A DNA stretch of 64,000 nucleotides, from assembly GCA_938743325.2 (NCBI GenBank), contig OW568861.1, forward strand, positions 1-64,000, in the 5' to 3' direction. The position numbers and the translations under genes were made by a program. The notes under the pieces were generated by a model. That model saw only the letters and a list, made by a program, of their open reading frames with translations, ran no database searches and was not told where the DNA came from. This DNA is from Pycnococcus provasolii. Lineage: Eukaryota; Chlorophyta; Pseudoscourfieldiophyceae; Pseudoscourfieldiales; Pycnococcaceae. This document shows positions 28,802 through 36,992 of this stretch, piece after piece (position 1 is the stretch's first letter; the number at the start of each line of letters is the position of its first letter).

Positions 28802-29338
28802 TCACCGGTGTCGGCGCGCGCGCGCTGGGGCTATGCCCGTCACCTTCTGAGCCTCAAGTGCGCTTTCCAAAGATAGAGCCGCCAACTTTTCCGCGGCGCT
28901 TTTGGAAGGGTCGCGTTCCGCCGCGCGAGCTGCCTCCCTCGCCGCCTCAAGCTTCACCGCAGCCTTCTCCGTTTCCGCAGCACGCGCTTGGCGATCTGCG
29001 TCGGCAAGACAATTTGTACAGCGCCGTGCGTCGCCCTTGCTGAGTTGTTTTCGACTGAAGTTTTCGGGCGACATTTCACATTTGCAGCACGCGCACGTCA
29101 ACACATCACTCTCACTCGACTGTCCAGCACTTGCACCGGCTTCGCTCTTCTTTCTCGCCGCCGCTTGTTCTCTTTCTGCCAACGCCTCAGCATCGACACA
29201 TGACTTGCATTTGAGTGGCGCTCTTGGGTTGGACTTTCTTTTCTCTATTTGTTTCTTTGAGAACTCCTCGCCGAGCATGCGTTCACGCTTGCAGACGGAG
29301 CATGACAGCGTGCCAGCCCAACCAGGAGCGGAGGACAT
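28802..29338 (-). CDS. Tandem zinc-finger protein with two Stc1-like units
   Basis: The start is the ATG at 29338 (178 residues), close to the first finger. Unit 1: CSVCKRERMLGEEFSKKQ...CKSCV. Unit 2: CACCKCEMSPENFSRKQ...RRCTNCL. Each unit has CxxC, an FS(R/K)KQ segment and a second CxxC, the pattern of the Stc1 domain, known from a fission-yeast protein linking RNAi to chromatin modifiers. The rest is an Ala/Glu-rich helical tail. Function in algae is unknown. It is divergent from the proteasome gene (246 bp). Confidence 0.65.
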   Translation of the reverse strand: MSSAPGWAGTLSCSVCKRERMLGEEFSKKQIEKRKSNPRAPLKCKSCVDAEALAEREQAAARKKSEAGASAGQSSESDVLTCACCKCEMSPENFSRKQLSKGDARRCTNCLADADRQARAAETEKAAVKLEAAREAARAAERDPSKSAAEKLAALSLESALEAQKVTGIAPARARRHR

Positions 29339-29584
29339 GACTGTGCGGCGACTGCTGGCGAGGGAGGAGTTCCCCCCCGGAACCACCTTCCCCAACCCCT
29401 GACAGCCTGATCTCAAACTTCCAGATCAAACCTAACCCCGATCAAGCGTATATTAATCCGCCCTTGCCCCGATTATTGCTTTTAGGTTTTTCCCTCCTCT
29501 TCAGTCCTTCTTGGGCGCGTTCGTTTTCCACTCCATTTTTCCCCTCGGCGCGCACGCACAGACGTTTTCACAAGCACCACCACC

Positions 29585-30450
29585 ATGTCGCGCGGCAGTG
29601 GAGGCGGTTACGACCGGCACATCACCATCTTCAGCCCTGAAGGTCGGCTGTACCAGGTGGAGTATGCGTTCAAGGCAGTCAAGTCATCAGGGCTCACCAG
29701 CATAGCAGTGCGAGCGAAGGACACCGTCGTCGCCATCACGCAGAAGAAGGTGCCAGACAAACTCGTCGACCCGAGCTCAGTCACGCACCTCTTTCGCATC
29801 GCCAAGCATCTCGGTGTGCTCGTCACGGGCATGATTGCCGACGCGAAGGCTGTAGTGACGAAGTGCCGCGAGCATGCTGCGGAGTTCCGTTTCACGTATG
29901 GATACGAGATCCCTGTGGATGTGCTCTCACGCTGGCTTGCAGATCAAAATCAAGTGTACACACAGCAAGCGTATGTTCTTCTTTCCTTGTTTTGTTTCGT
30001 TGCATGCATACTGAAGACTGCAGCTTAGCTCACGAACCAACATACCATACCAATGAAAAATCAAACCAAAACAAAAAATACAGGTACATGCGTCCATACG
30101 GCGTGTCAACGATTATGGTGGGCATCGACGAGGAGCTGGGACCTCAGGTGTTCAAGTGCGACCCTGCAGGCTACTTTGTTGGATACTACGCGACCTCGGC
30201 GGGTGTGAAGGAGCAGGAGGCAAATACGCACCTGGAGAAAAAGAACAAGTCAACACCTTTCGGAGAGATGGACTACGACAACGCGGTGCAGGCTGCCATC
30301 AGCGCACTTCAGAGCGTGCTGAGCGAAGACTTCAAGGCGCGTGACGTCGAGGTGGCTGTTGTGTCAAAATCAAAGTTCGGCGAGACGTTCACCGTGCTTG
30401 GAAATGACGAGGTGGAGGCGCACCTGACAGCAATTGCAGAGCGCGACTGA
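29585..30450 (+). CDS. PSMA6: 20S proteasome subunit alpha type-6
   Basis: Two exons: 29585-29970 and 30084-30450, with a 113-bp intron (GTATGT...CAG). The joined protein has 250 residues, the usual length. N-terminus [20 protein letters not shown] is the alpha6/PAA signature, followed by [21 protein letters not shown] and [10 protein letters not shown]. Exon 2 has [17 protein letters not shown] and [13 protein letters not shown], ending AERD. Alpha subunits form the outer rings of the 20S core. It is convergent with the CP12-like gene (55 bp between stops). Confidence 0.96.
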
Positions 30451-30505
30451 AATGGACGACATTTCACGGAAGACGGAAAAGTCCCATGTAACACACACGA
30501 CCTCT

Positions 30506-31158
30506 CTACGTGCCTTGATCAAGCCTCTTTTCGTATCGATTCCTTGCGTTGCTCAGCTCGTCCACCTCGTCCCATAAAACGGCGCAGTTGCCGTTGTTTT
30601 CCTCCGCTGCGCACACATTCTGCGCCTCGGTCACCGCCGCGGCGATGCGGTCGTTGAGCATCTGAAGCGTCTCCAGGTCCTTCTCTCGTGCTGCCGCCTG
30701 TTATTTCCGTCCGTGTGTGCATGCATGGAAATTGTTAGTCGACGTGAAAAAGTAAGTAAAAAAGGGTGTGTTTGACTGCTTTCACGCACATTTGCAGCTT
30801 CGCCTGCACGTGCCAGCGCACTCTCGAGCTGGGCAATCTCGTCTCGTCCGAAGATTCTCTCGAGTTGTCCTGCCGCCGCAAATGTTCCTGTTTTCTCTGC
30901 AAAGCCGTCACGCTCCTTTACCCAATTGCTTAGCAGTGACTCGACAAGTTTGTGCGAATCGACGCCATCCTTCTCGCACTGCTTTTGCACACGAGCCCAC
31001 AGCTCGCCGTCCACTGGCACGATGCCCGGCACGCTGTCTGATCCTTGTGACGCACGTGGTGAGACGTTTCGCTGTCGTCGTCGTGCGTTGTGCGTGCGTG
31101 CGTTGAGCGTGCGCGTGCCACTCGGCGTCCTCCTCGCCGCACACGACGCTGTCACCAT
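30506..31158 (-). CDS. CP12-like plastid protein with extra N-terminal module
   Basis: Two exons on the minus strand: 31158-30790 and 30697-30506, with a 92-bp intron (GTGCGT...CAG). The protein has 186 residues. The first 45 residues are Arg/Ser/Thr-rich, like a transit peptide. A middle module (PVDGELWARVQKQC...ERIFGRDEIAQLESAL, about 55-120) is unfamiliar. Exon 2 has the N-terminal half of CP12: ITEAQ-like helix (AAAVTEAQNVCAA), C-x8-C, then CAVLWDEVDELSNA. CP12 scaffolds GAPDH and phosphoribulokinase in a redox-dependent way. The C-terminal Cys pair and the end that docks in GAPDH are absent. Exon 2 starts in phase 0 and ends at 30506. Confidence 0.72.
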
Positions 31159-31647
31159 TTTTTTTACGAGGTGGTGTATGTGAGGTGGGGAGTGACGTTT
31201 TTGGCGCGACCTGAAGCGCGTCAAGGACCCGACCATAAAAAAAATCCCGCCTCGGGAATGATTTGCCTCCCCGGTCCTCCTAACCCCGAATAGCGCACTG
31301 GCTGGTAGCAGGCTGTGGTAGTCCCGTAGGAATGGGCATGTGGTTCGCCGCGCCGTTCTTGCTGCGACGCAGAAGCAGAAGAGGGAGGTGGCGCTTCGCC
31401 TTTGCTAAACGCGGCGGAAGGACTGCTTACTTCCGCTTTTTCAAGGACGTCTTCGTAGGAGAAGACATGTCACTTGCTGAACCTTGGGTTTGGGAATATT
31501 TTGTTGCAATTGTTTTATAGCAAGATTATCACTGATTTTAGTTACAACACCAACGTCGTTGTCGTTGACATCAACCAGCAGCCTAAGCCTGAGCTACTTA
31601 CAGGCCAAGCTTGGTGCGTCGCCAGTGACGGCGCTGATCTCAGAACC
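31159..31647. other. Intergenic stretch without recognised gene
   Basis: Lies upstream of the CP12-like gene and downstream of QCR9. Short open frames are not convincing. Confidence 0.55.
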
Positions 31648-31863
31648 TCAGTCCTCCTGTGCGGCAAGCTGCGCCGTCCACTTCGGCTCGAGGTGGCTGT
31701 AGAGCTTGCCCTTGTTGTTTCTTTCCCAGAGCGCGTCGAATCCTCCGCTGACGAGCTTCTCGCCGACCAGCGCTCCCGTGAGCACGAAGCCAACGTACAC
31801 GCTGTTGCGCCGCATGATCACCTTGAACGCGCTCTCGAGGAAACCGCCCTTGGCCACGCCCAT
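31648..31863 (-). CDS. QCR9: Cytochrome bc1 complex subunit 9 (QCR9/UQCR10)
   Basis: From the ATG at 31863 (context CACCATGG) the protein has 71 residues, the usual length. It has FKVIMRRNSVYVGFVLTGAL, one membrane segment, then GEKLVSGGFDALWERNNKGKL. This matches plant QCR9, a single-pass subunit of mitochondrial complex III. The open frame continues upstream for 40 Pro/Ser-rich residues from an ATG at 31983, which I take as 5' UTR. It is divergent from the Myb-AP2 gene (193 bp). Confidence 0.88.
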   Translation of the reverse strand: MGVAKGGFLESAFKVIMRRNSVYVGFVLTGALVGEKLVSGGFDALWERNNKGKLYSHLEPKWTAQLAAQED

Positions 31864-32056
31864 GGTGCCGTGCCTGAGTGCGAAAATGCTGGGGGGCGGA
31901 GACGGTGGAGGAAAGAAAGGGGGTGGGGAGGGGGACAGAGAGGGAGAGGTCGAGCGAGGGGCGGCCGGATCGCTCGTTGCCAAACCCTAACAGTCGCCAG
32001 TACTGTACAGTAGTTGTGGTTCACTTTCATTTTCAAACCCAACTTCCCTTTTTACC
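31864..32056. promoter_or_regulatory. Divergent promoter with telobox
   Basis: AAACCCTAA at 31982-31990 lies between the starts of QCR9 (minus) and the Myb-AP2 gene (plus). A GGGAG-rich tract runs 31917-31945. Confidence 0.5.
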
Positions 32057-33121
32057 ATGGAGCCGCCCGTGCAGCAGAGACTCACCGCGCAGGACGTGGC
32101 TGCCGCGGCGCGCGAACTGGCGCCTTACAGCCACGACCACCCGCTGTGGAACGACCTCTCGTTCTGCCCCGAGGACTGCCACGTCGTCGTCAAGCGGCGC
32201 AAGCTAAAGAACCGCACGCTGGGCTCGGTGGCGGTGGACATAGTCGGCGAGCAGCTGTCTCTGGACGCGCAGACAATCGACTTGAACACGATCGTGTACG
32301 ACCCGAGCGCCGCCGCGCAGTTTGCGAACAGCGCACTGGCGCAGCAGGCGGCGTTGGCGGCGCAACTGCCACAGCAGAGACTCGCCGCGCCGTACCAAGA
32401 AGGGGGTGGCAGGAACCCACCCCCGCCTCCACCCATGCCGCCCGCAAACGAGAAGAGCGTGCCGTGGAGCAGCGACGAGGACGCCGTCGTCGCGTACATA
32501 CACAGCGAGCACGGGCGGCAGCACGAGAACTATACCCTCGTTGGCGAGGTGCTCGGCAGAACGCCGAACGCCGTCAAGTGTCGCTGGCACGCGGCTATCA
32601 AGGCGCGCGTTGCGGATATGGGGCCTCGAGCTGCGAGCGAGTACCAGAGTTTCGGCATGCAGGTTCTCACAGATCGTCGTTCGAAGCTGAATAGCGGCAT
32701 GGGCTTGCAACAACCGTCCACGAAGCCTGAACCGGAAGAGCGCGTCACGAACACGACGCCGCCTCCGATATCAGCCCCGAAACAGATGCATGCGCCGACG
32801 TCCGCGGGAAGGCCGTTGTCAGCGGGAGGTGCGGAACGAGACAAAAGAGGGTTGTACCGTGGCGTGTTCGAGGAGGGTGTTGGCAGGTACCGTTCGTCGC
32901 TGGGCGTGCAGTCTCGCGTTTTCCGGCTTGGCGTGTACGAGACTGCGTACGAGGCGGCTCGCGCTTACGACAAGGGTGCTCTGCAGACTAGAGGCACCAA
33001 CGCACAACTGAACTTCCCCGTGGAGAAGGAGCAGTACATGCGAGAGCTCAAGGCTGAGCCTATGTCTCAGGTTCCCGTCTGCGATGAAATCGAAGAGGCA
33101 CTCGCCTCTATGGAAAGGTGA
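32057..33121 (+). CDS. Transcription factor with Myb/SANT and AP2 domains
   Basis: The protein has 354 residues. The N-terminal 80 residues are unfamiliar. A Pro run precedes a Myb/SANT-like repeat (about 136-185): WSSDEDAVVAYIHSEHG...LVGEVLGRTPNAVKCRWHAAI. A second DNA-binding domain is AP2 (about 270-325): GLYRGVFEEGVGRYRSSL, FRLGVYETAYEAARAYDKGA, then GTNAQLNFP. It keeps the YRG and RAYD elements of the family. Having both domains in one chain is unusual. The long AP2 loop and single AP2 copy are closer to algal AP2 proteins than to ERFs. It is convergent with RPS5. Confidence 0.85.
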   Translation: MEPPVQQRLTAQDVAAAARELAPYSHDHPLWNDLSFCPEDCHVVVKRRKLKNRTLGSVAVDIVGEQLSLDAQTIDLNTIVYDPSAAAQFANSALAQQAALAAQLPQQRLAAPYQEGGGRNPPPPPPMPPANEKSVPWSSDEDAVVAYIHSEHGRQHENYTLVGEVLGRTPNAVKCRWHAAIKARVADMGPRAASEYQSFGMQVLTDRRSKLNSGMGLQQPSTKPEPEERVTNTTPPPISAPKQMHAPTSAGRPLSAGGAERDKRGLYRGVFEEGVGRYRSSLGVQSRVFRLGVYETAYEAARAYDKGALQTRGTNAQLNFPVEKEQYMRELKAEPMSQVPVCDEIEEALASMER

Positions 33122-33252
33122 GAGCATATCTCACCTTTTTTTTCCTATTCCCCTTTCCAACTCTTTCTTGTGCAGTAAACTACGCCTTTGTTTCCATTTT
33201 TTTGTTCTTTTTGTGTGTAATTTTGTTGTTACCACAGTTGTCTTGCTTACGC

Positions 33253-33834
33253 TTAACGGTTCGCCTTGGCAACGCGCTCAATCTCGTCCTTCTTCTTGAT
33301 CGCGTACGAGTTAGAGCTTCCCTTGGCTGCGTTGATGAGCTCGTCCGCAAGGCACTCCGAGATCGTCTTGATGTTGCGGAAAGCCGCCTCGCGAGCACCC
33401 GTTGTCAAGAGGATGATGGCAAAGTTCACACGGCGCAGCGGCGACACGTCCACCGCCTGTCGGCGCACGACGCCCGCGCTTCCGACGCGCGTCGCATCCT
33501 CGCGAGGTCCGCTGTTGATGATGGCATCCACGGCGATCTGGATGGGGTTGGAGTCCGTAAGGAGGTGGATGATCTCAAAGGCGTGCTCAACGATGCGAAC
33601 CGCCATGAGCTTTTTGCCGTTGTTGCGGCCGTGCATCATGAGCGAGGTGGTGAGGCGCTCGACGATGGGGCACTGTGCCTTTCGAAAGCGCTTCACCTGG
33701 TACCTTCCTGCTGTGTGTGGGAGGAAGGTGGCATTTTTCGGCTTGACTGCGATGTAGTCGACGAGCGAGATGTCCGTCACCTCAACGTCGTCGTAGCTCC
33801 ACTTTCCGAACAACTTCACCTCCGTTGCGGACAT
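33253..33834 (-). CDS. RPS5: Cytosolic ribosomal protein S5 (uS7)
   Basis: From the ATG at 33834 the protein has 193 residues. It has [19 protein letters not shown], the [18 protein letters not shown] segment and [15 protein letters not shown], and ends [16 protein letters not shown]. These are diagnostic of eukaryotic uS7, which binds the 18S rRNA head near the E site. The open frame upstream of this ATG is low-complexity 5' UTR. It is divergent from the lipoyl-KGD4 gene. Confidence 0.96.
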   Translation of the reverse strand: MSATEVKLFGKWSYDDVEVTDISLVDYIAVKPKNATFLPHTAGRYQVKRFRKAQCPIVERLTTSLMMHGRNNGKKLMAVRIVEHAFEIIHLLTDSNPIQIAVDAIINSGPREDATRVGSAGVVRRQAVDVSPLRRVNFAIILLTTGAREAAFRNIKTISECLADELINAAKGSSNSYAIKKKDEIERVAKANR

Positions 33835-34163
33835 GGTTGTCTGTGCTTCTCGTGTGAAACTGGAGTGGGAGCGGCGCCGGAGAGAGGACGGGGGAGGGGA
33901 GGGGGGGAGAAAGACGACGGCGGCGCCCTCTTTCTTGGTGCAGAGCACAACCGGTATCCCCAGAATCCCCGTAGATTTGGGGGACGAGTTCGGGTTTTAT
34001 TAGAAAAAGGCTTCCCCCAAAGAAGTCCCCAAATGCAGGTCCACATGGCAGGCGTCCTCTGCAGGCGTCCCCACCAAAAGGAAAGGCATGCATGAGCCCT
34101 TTTTTGGCTTTTTTCCCCTCTGCGCTTTTTGGTGCTCCGACACAACGGACAACGTTCGCTCAC
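33835..34163. promoter_or_regulatory. Divergent intergenic region
   Basis: 329 bp between the RPS5 and lipoyl-KGD4 starts. A G-rich tract (33875-33912) lies near RPS5. No telobox is seen. Confidence 0.4.
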
Positions 34164-34970
34164 ATGTCGTCGACGTCCACGGCACGTCTCGTCGCAGCCT
34201 CGCTCACCGCGAGAGGCGCGCTCTTCCACGCTGCACGAAGCGCGCTGTGCAGTTCCGCAGGCGCCGGCAAGGCGAGTGCGTCGTCATGGACAGAGACGTT
34301 TACCCAGCAGATACAGCACGACAACCACCCGCAGCGGCGTGCCTTCGCTTGGTCAACGCGCCATTCGCAGCTACGTGGCTATGCGACACGCATAGAAGTT
34401 CCGGCGATGGGTGACAGCATCACCGAGGGGAGCATAGCGACTGTTGATAAGCCGGCTGGCTCACAGGTTGCTGCAGACGACATCATCGTCCAAATTGAGA
34501 CGGACAAGGTGACAATCGACGTACGTGCGCCGGAAAGTGGCACGATCACAGAAATTCTTGTCGCGGAGGGGGAGACGGTTGTCGTTGGCCAGCAAGTCGC
34601 GTCTCTGGAGCCTGGAGCTGCACCCGAAGGTGCCGCGCCTGCGCACACATCCGCCGCAGGTACAGCAGAAGCAGCACCCGCGGCGGCTCCATCGTCGCCA
34701 GCACACGCCGCCGTTGCTGACGTTGTTGAGGGGGAAAGGATACCGTCGTTGCGCTTTCCCTTACGCCGGCTGGCAGATGGCACGCGCATCTCAGCGTTGC
34801 TACGTGCTGAGCAGGATGCGCTTCACGGCGGCACGAATGCTGCTTCCACTGCCGCCGCCGCCGTTCTCACGCCTCGAGTGGGTGGCGCGCACCTCATAGA
34901 GCCACCTTCTTTGCGAGACTTGACAGAGGACGAGATGGAGATGATTGAATTAGGAGGGTGTTTACCATGA
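34164..34970 (+). CDS. Mitochondrial lipoyl-domain protein fused to a KGD4/MRPS36 tail
   Basis: From the ATG at 34164 the protein has 268 residues; a longer frame starts at 34092. The N-terminus (1-70) is Arg/Ser/Ala-rich, like a mitochondrial presequence. A lipoyl domain follows (about 76-150), IEVPAMGDSITEGSIATV...IVQIETDKVTIDV, with lipoyl lysine at about 115; this wording matches the oxoglutarate dehydrogenase E2. No peripheral-subunit-binding or acyltransferase domain follows. Instead, after an Ala/Pro linker, the end carries IPSLRFPLRR...LIEPPSLRDLTEDEMEMIELGG, the pattern of KGD4/MRPS36 (Ymr31), which attaches E3 to the E2 core of the oxoglutarate dehydrogenase complex. I infer an E3-recruiting subunit with its own swinging arm. 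Confidence 0.8.
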   Translation: MSSTSTARLVAASLTARGALFHAARSALCSSAGAGKASASSWTETFTQQIQHDNHPQRRAFAWSTRHSQLRGYATRIEVPAMGDSITEGSIATVDKPAGSQVAADDIIVQIETDKVTIDVRAPESGTITEILVAEGETVVVGQQVASLEPGAAPEGAAPAHTSAAGTAEAAPAAAPSSPAHAAVADVVEGERIPSLRFPLRRLADGTRISALLRAEQDALHGGTNAASTAAAAVLTPRVGGAHLIEPPSLRDLTEDEMEMIELGGCLP

Positions 34971-35051
34971 CGTAAGGTGACGACGGGTAAATATATAGAA
35001 CAAAAAACAATACAAATATAAAAACACAACAACGGCACAGTTGAACCGCAA

Positions 35052-35594
35052 CTACTTTTGTGCTCCAGCACCTTGCTGCGTTGGCGTCTCAAACAATCCA
35101 ATCATATGACCACAAGGCGACCTTAACGCCGCAGCCTTGCCACTAGGCTCGTGGCGAATCGGTCCATCCAGCGTGGCACCGTGCTGATGTAAGCGTGTGT
35201 GTGTGTGTGTGCGCGCGCGCGCGCGTGTGTGTGTGGTTACGTTGTTGTTAGGCTTTGCTTGCTTTGTTTCTATTTTCGTTTTGATGCCATCTTTAATACA
35301 ATATGGCGGTGAAATACGTGTAGTGAAATACGTGTATTGGTTTACCTGTAATGCGTTTGGAACGACGTCGTCGAGGTCGTCGACGTCAAGGGTGATGAGC
35401 GGACTGTATCCCGTGCTTGCCATCGCCTCCGCGTCCGTTTGCTTAAGGACCAACTTCGTGCCCCCTGGCACTTGAATCTCTGCCCACGTTTCCGTTAGCG
35501 ACGTGACTGTAAGCCCGAGTCCTCCGCGATAGAACTCCGCGCTCTTCGGGACGTTGCGCGTGAGCAGCATGAGGAAGCGCCACCGCGCGCTCAT
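35052..35594 (-). CDS. Small VOC (glyoxalase/bleomycin-resistance) superfamily protein
   Basis: Two exons: 35594-35346 and 35183-35052, with a 162-bp intron (GTAAAC...CAG). From the ATG at 35594 the protein has 126 residues, one VOC module. It has FLMLLTRNVPKSAEFYRGGLGL at the start, then WAEIQVPGGTKLVL, then ALQHGATLDGPI and PCGHMIGLFE. This single-domain form is common; the substrate cannot be told. The open frame runs further upstream (to 35822), which might add a targeting peptide but has low-complexity character. The intron length is a multiple of three and has no stop in frame. Confidence 0.78.
   Translation of the reverse strand: MSARWRFLMLLTRNVPKSAEFYRGGLGLTVTSLTETWAEIQVPGGTKLVLKQTDAEAMASTGYSPLITLDVDDLDDVVPNALQVNQYTYFTTRISPPYCIKDGIKTKIETKQAKPNNNVTTHTRARARTHTHTRLHQHGATLDGPIRHEPSGKAAALRSPCGHMIGLFETPTQQGAGAQK
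35195..35235. repeat. (GT)n(GC)n(GT)n alternating tract in VOC intron
   Basis: About 40 bp of strict purine-pyrimidine alternation (GTGTGT, GCGCGC, GTGTGT), the kind that can adopt Z-DNA. It lies at the 3' end of the VOC intron, just before the acceptor. Confidence 0.9.
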
Positions 35595-35821
35595 TGTTCT
35601 GGCAACCAGCACCTCACCAACGCCGTGATTGCCACCTCTGGGAAGTGGGAAATGGGGGACCTTGCTGTCCACATGTGCCCCAATTTGGTTAGGGGTTTGC
35701 TTTAGGGGTTGGGGAAAGCTGATTGTGGTCGACATATCATGGGAAAAAGTGGCGTTTACCAACGAACGCACCGCAATTCGCATTTCACAGTCCAACCTCG
35801 AAGCACGCAGATTCGAAACCA

Positions 35822-36783
35822 CTAAACAACAGCCGGTCTCCAGTCGTATCGGTTAGCCTCGCACGCAACCACGTGGCGCAACTCTCGGTTGCGTCGCTGC
35901 ATCTCAGCTAGTTTCTGCTTGCGCGCGCGCATCTCAGCCTGCAGTACTGCAGCCTGCTCGCGGCGCTGCGCAAGCAAGGTTCCCATCACCACCACCTCAT
36001 CACTAACGCGGGCGTGCATCTGGTCCATGTCGCCGAGACGCTTAAGCGCGTGAGAGACGGTTGCGCTAGCCTCGTCTGCAAAGTCTTGCGTCTCATACAG
36101 TGCTCCAAGAGCTTTTGCGGTCGTAACCTGAAGACGAGCCCGTGCGCGTTCTTGCTCCCACACACCGAGGTGGTAGTCTAGAATGGCCATCCTGTTTTGC
36201 CAAAAAAAAACAAAGTGAGTCAGACGGTTCACCTCAAGAGAAGAAAAGAGACGTGTGTGGGAAACAATGAAGCAACGAAGAACGCAGAAAACAAATCAAA
36301 CTCTAAGACGCAAAACAAATCAAAATGTTGTCTGTACCTGTTTGGCTCCACCGCTGGCCCAAGCGGCCGAAGCGCCTCCGCTGCGTCGCTGCCCGCGACG
36401 TCGAATCCAGGGTCTGCAAATCTCGCATCCTCCACAAGCCTTCGGAGGGCCACCGTGTCTCTGTCCAGACCACCAGCGAGTGCCGCGGCATACCTTTCAC
36501 CAGCCTTAAGCTGTCCTGCGGCGTTCTCGCTACTCTCCGCTCGCCTGACTCGGCGCGTCATTCTCGCCGCGAAGTTCGCACTTCCTGGGCGTAGGGCAGG
36601 TTGCGAGGCGGTCCAGTGGTGAGGTTGTCGAAGCCGGCACGATGTGGGTGCGGCACAACGCGGCACGCTAACGCGTACGAACGGCCTGTGCGCGTGCTTC
36701 ACGGCTTGCGTTCGCTCGTACATCGCCCCTGACGTCTCTGCGGGAGCCATGCGAGCACCCGCGTGCTCGCGTGTTTGCTCCAT
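35822..36783 (-). CDS. Coiled-coil protein, unknown family
   Basis: Two exons: 36783-36338 and 36191-35822, with a 146-bp intron (GTACAG...CAG). The joined protein has 271 residues. It is Arg/Ala-rich with long helices: AGERYAAALAGGLDRD in exon 1, and WEQERARARLQVTTAKALG and LAQRREQAAVLQAEMRARKQ in exon 2. No domain is recognised. A component of a cytoskeletal or kinetochore complex is possible but unsupported. It is divergent from BioF (209 bp). Confidence 0.65.
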
Positions 36784-36992
36784 TGCGGTAAGTTTCGTGT
36801 TTGTTGTGAAGGACGGCCGGGGGGGGGCACAGAACGAGAGAGAAGACCGGACAATAATGTATTTGACAGCTGACTGTTGGTTTGAATCCGTCGAGGCACG
36901 CGTCTTTTAGAGCGACAGGAGATTGGGGGTTGGTCCCCTCTCCGCGGGCCCATGATTGATCGGGGTTCGCCCATCCCATCCCTTTCTTCGTC

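Noticed and set aside
33118-34095. 325-codon plus-strand frame
   Set aside because: Shadow of RPS5 on the other strand.
36885-36900. GGTTTGAATCC resembling a tRNA B box
   Set aside because: No matching A box or cloverleaf arms nearby.
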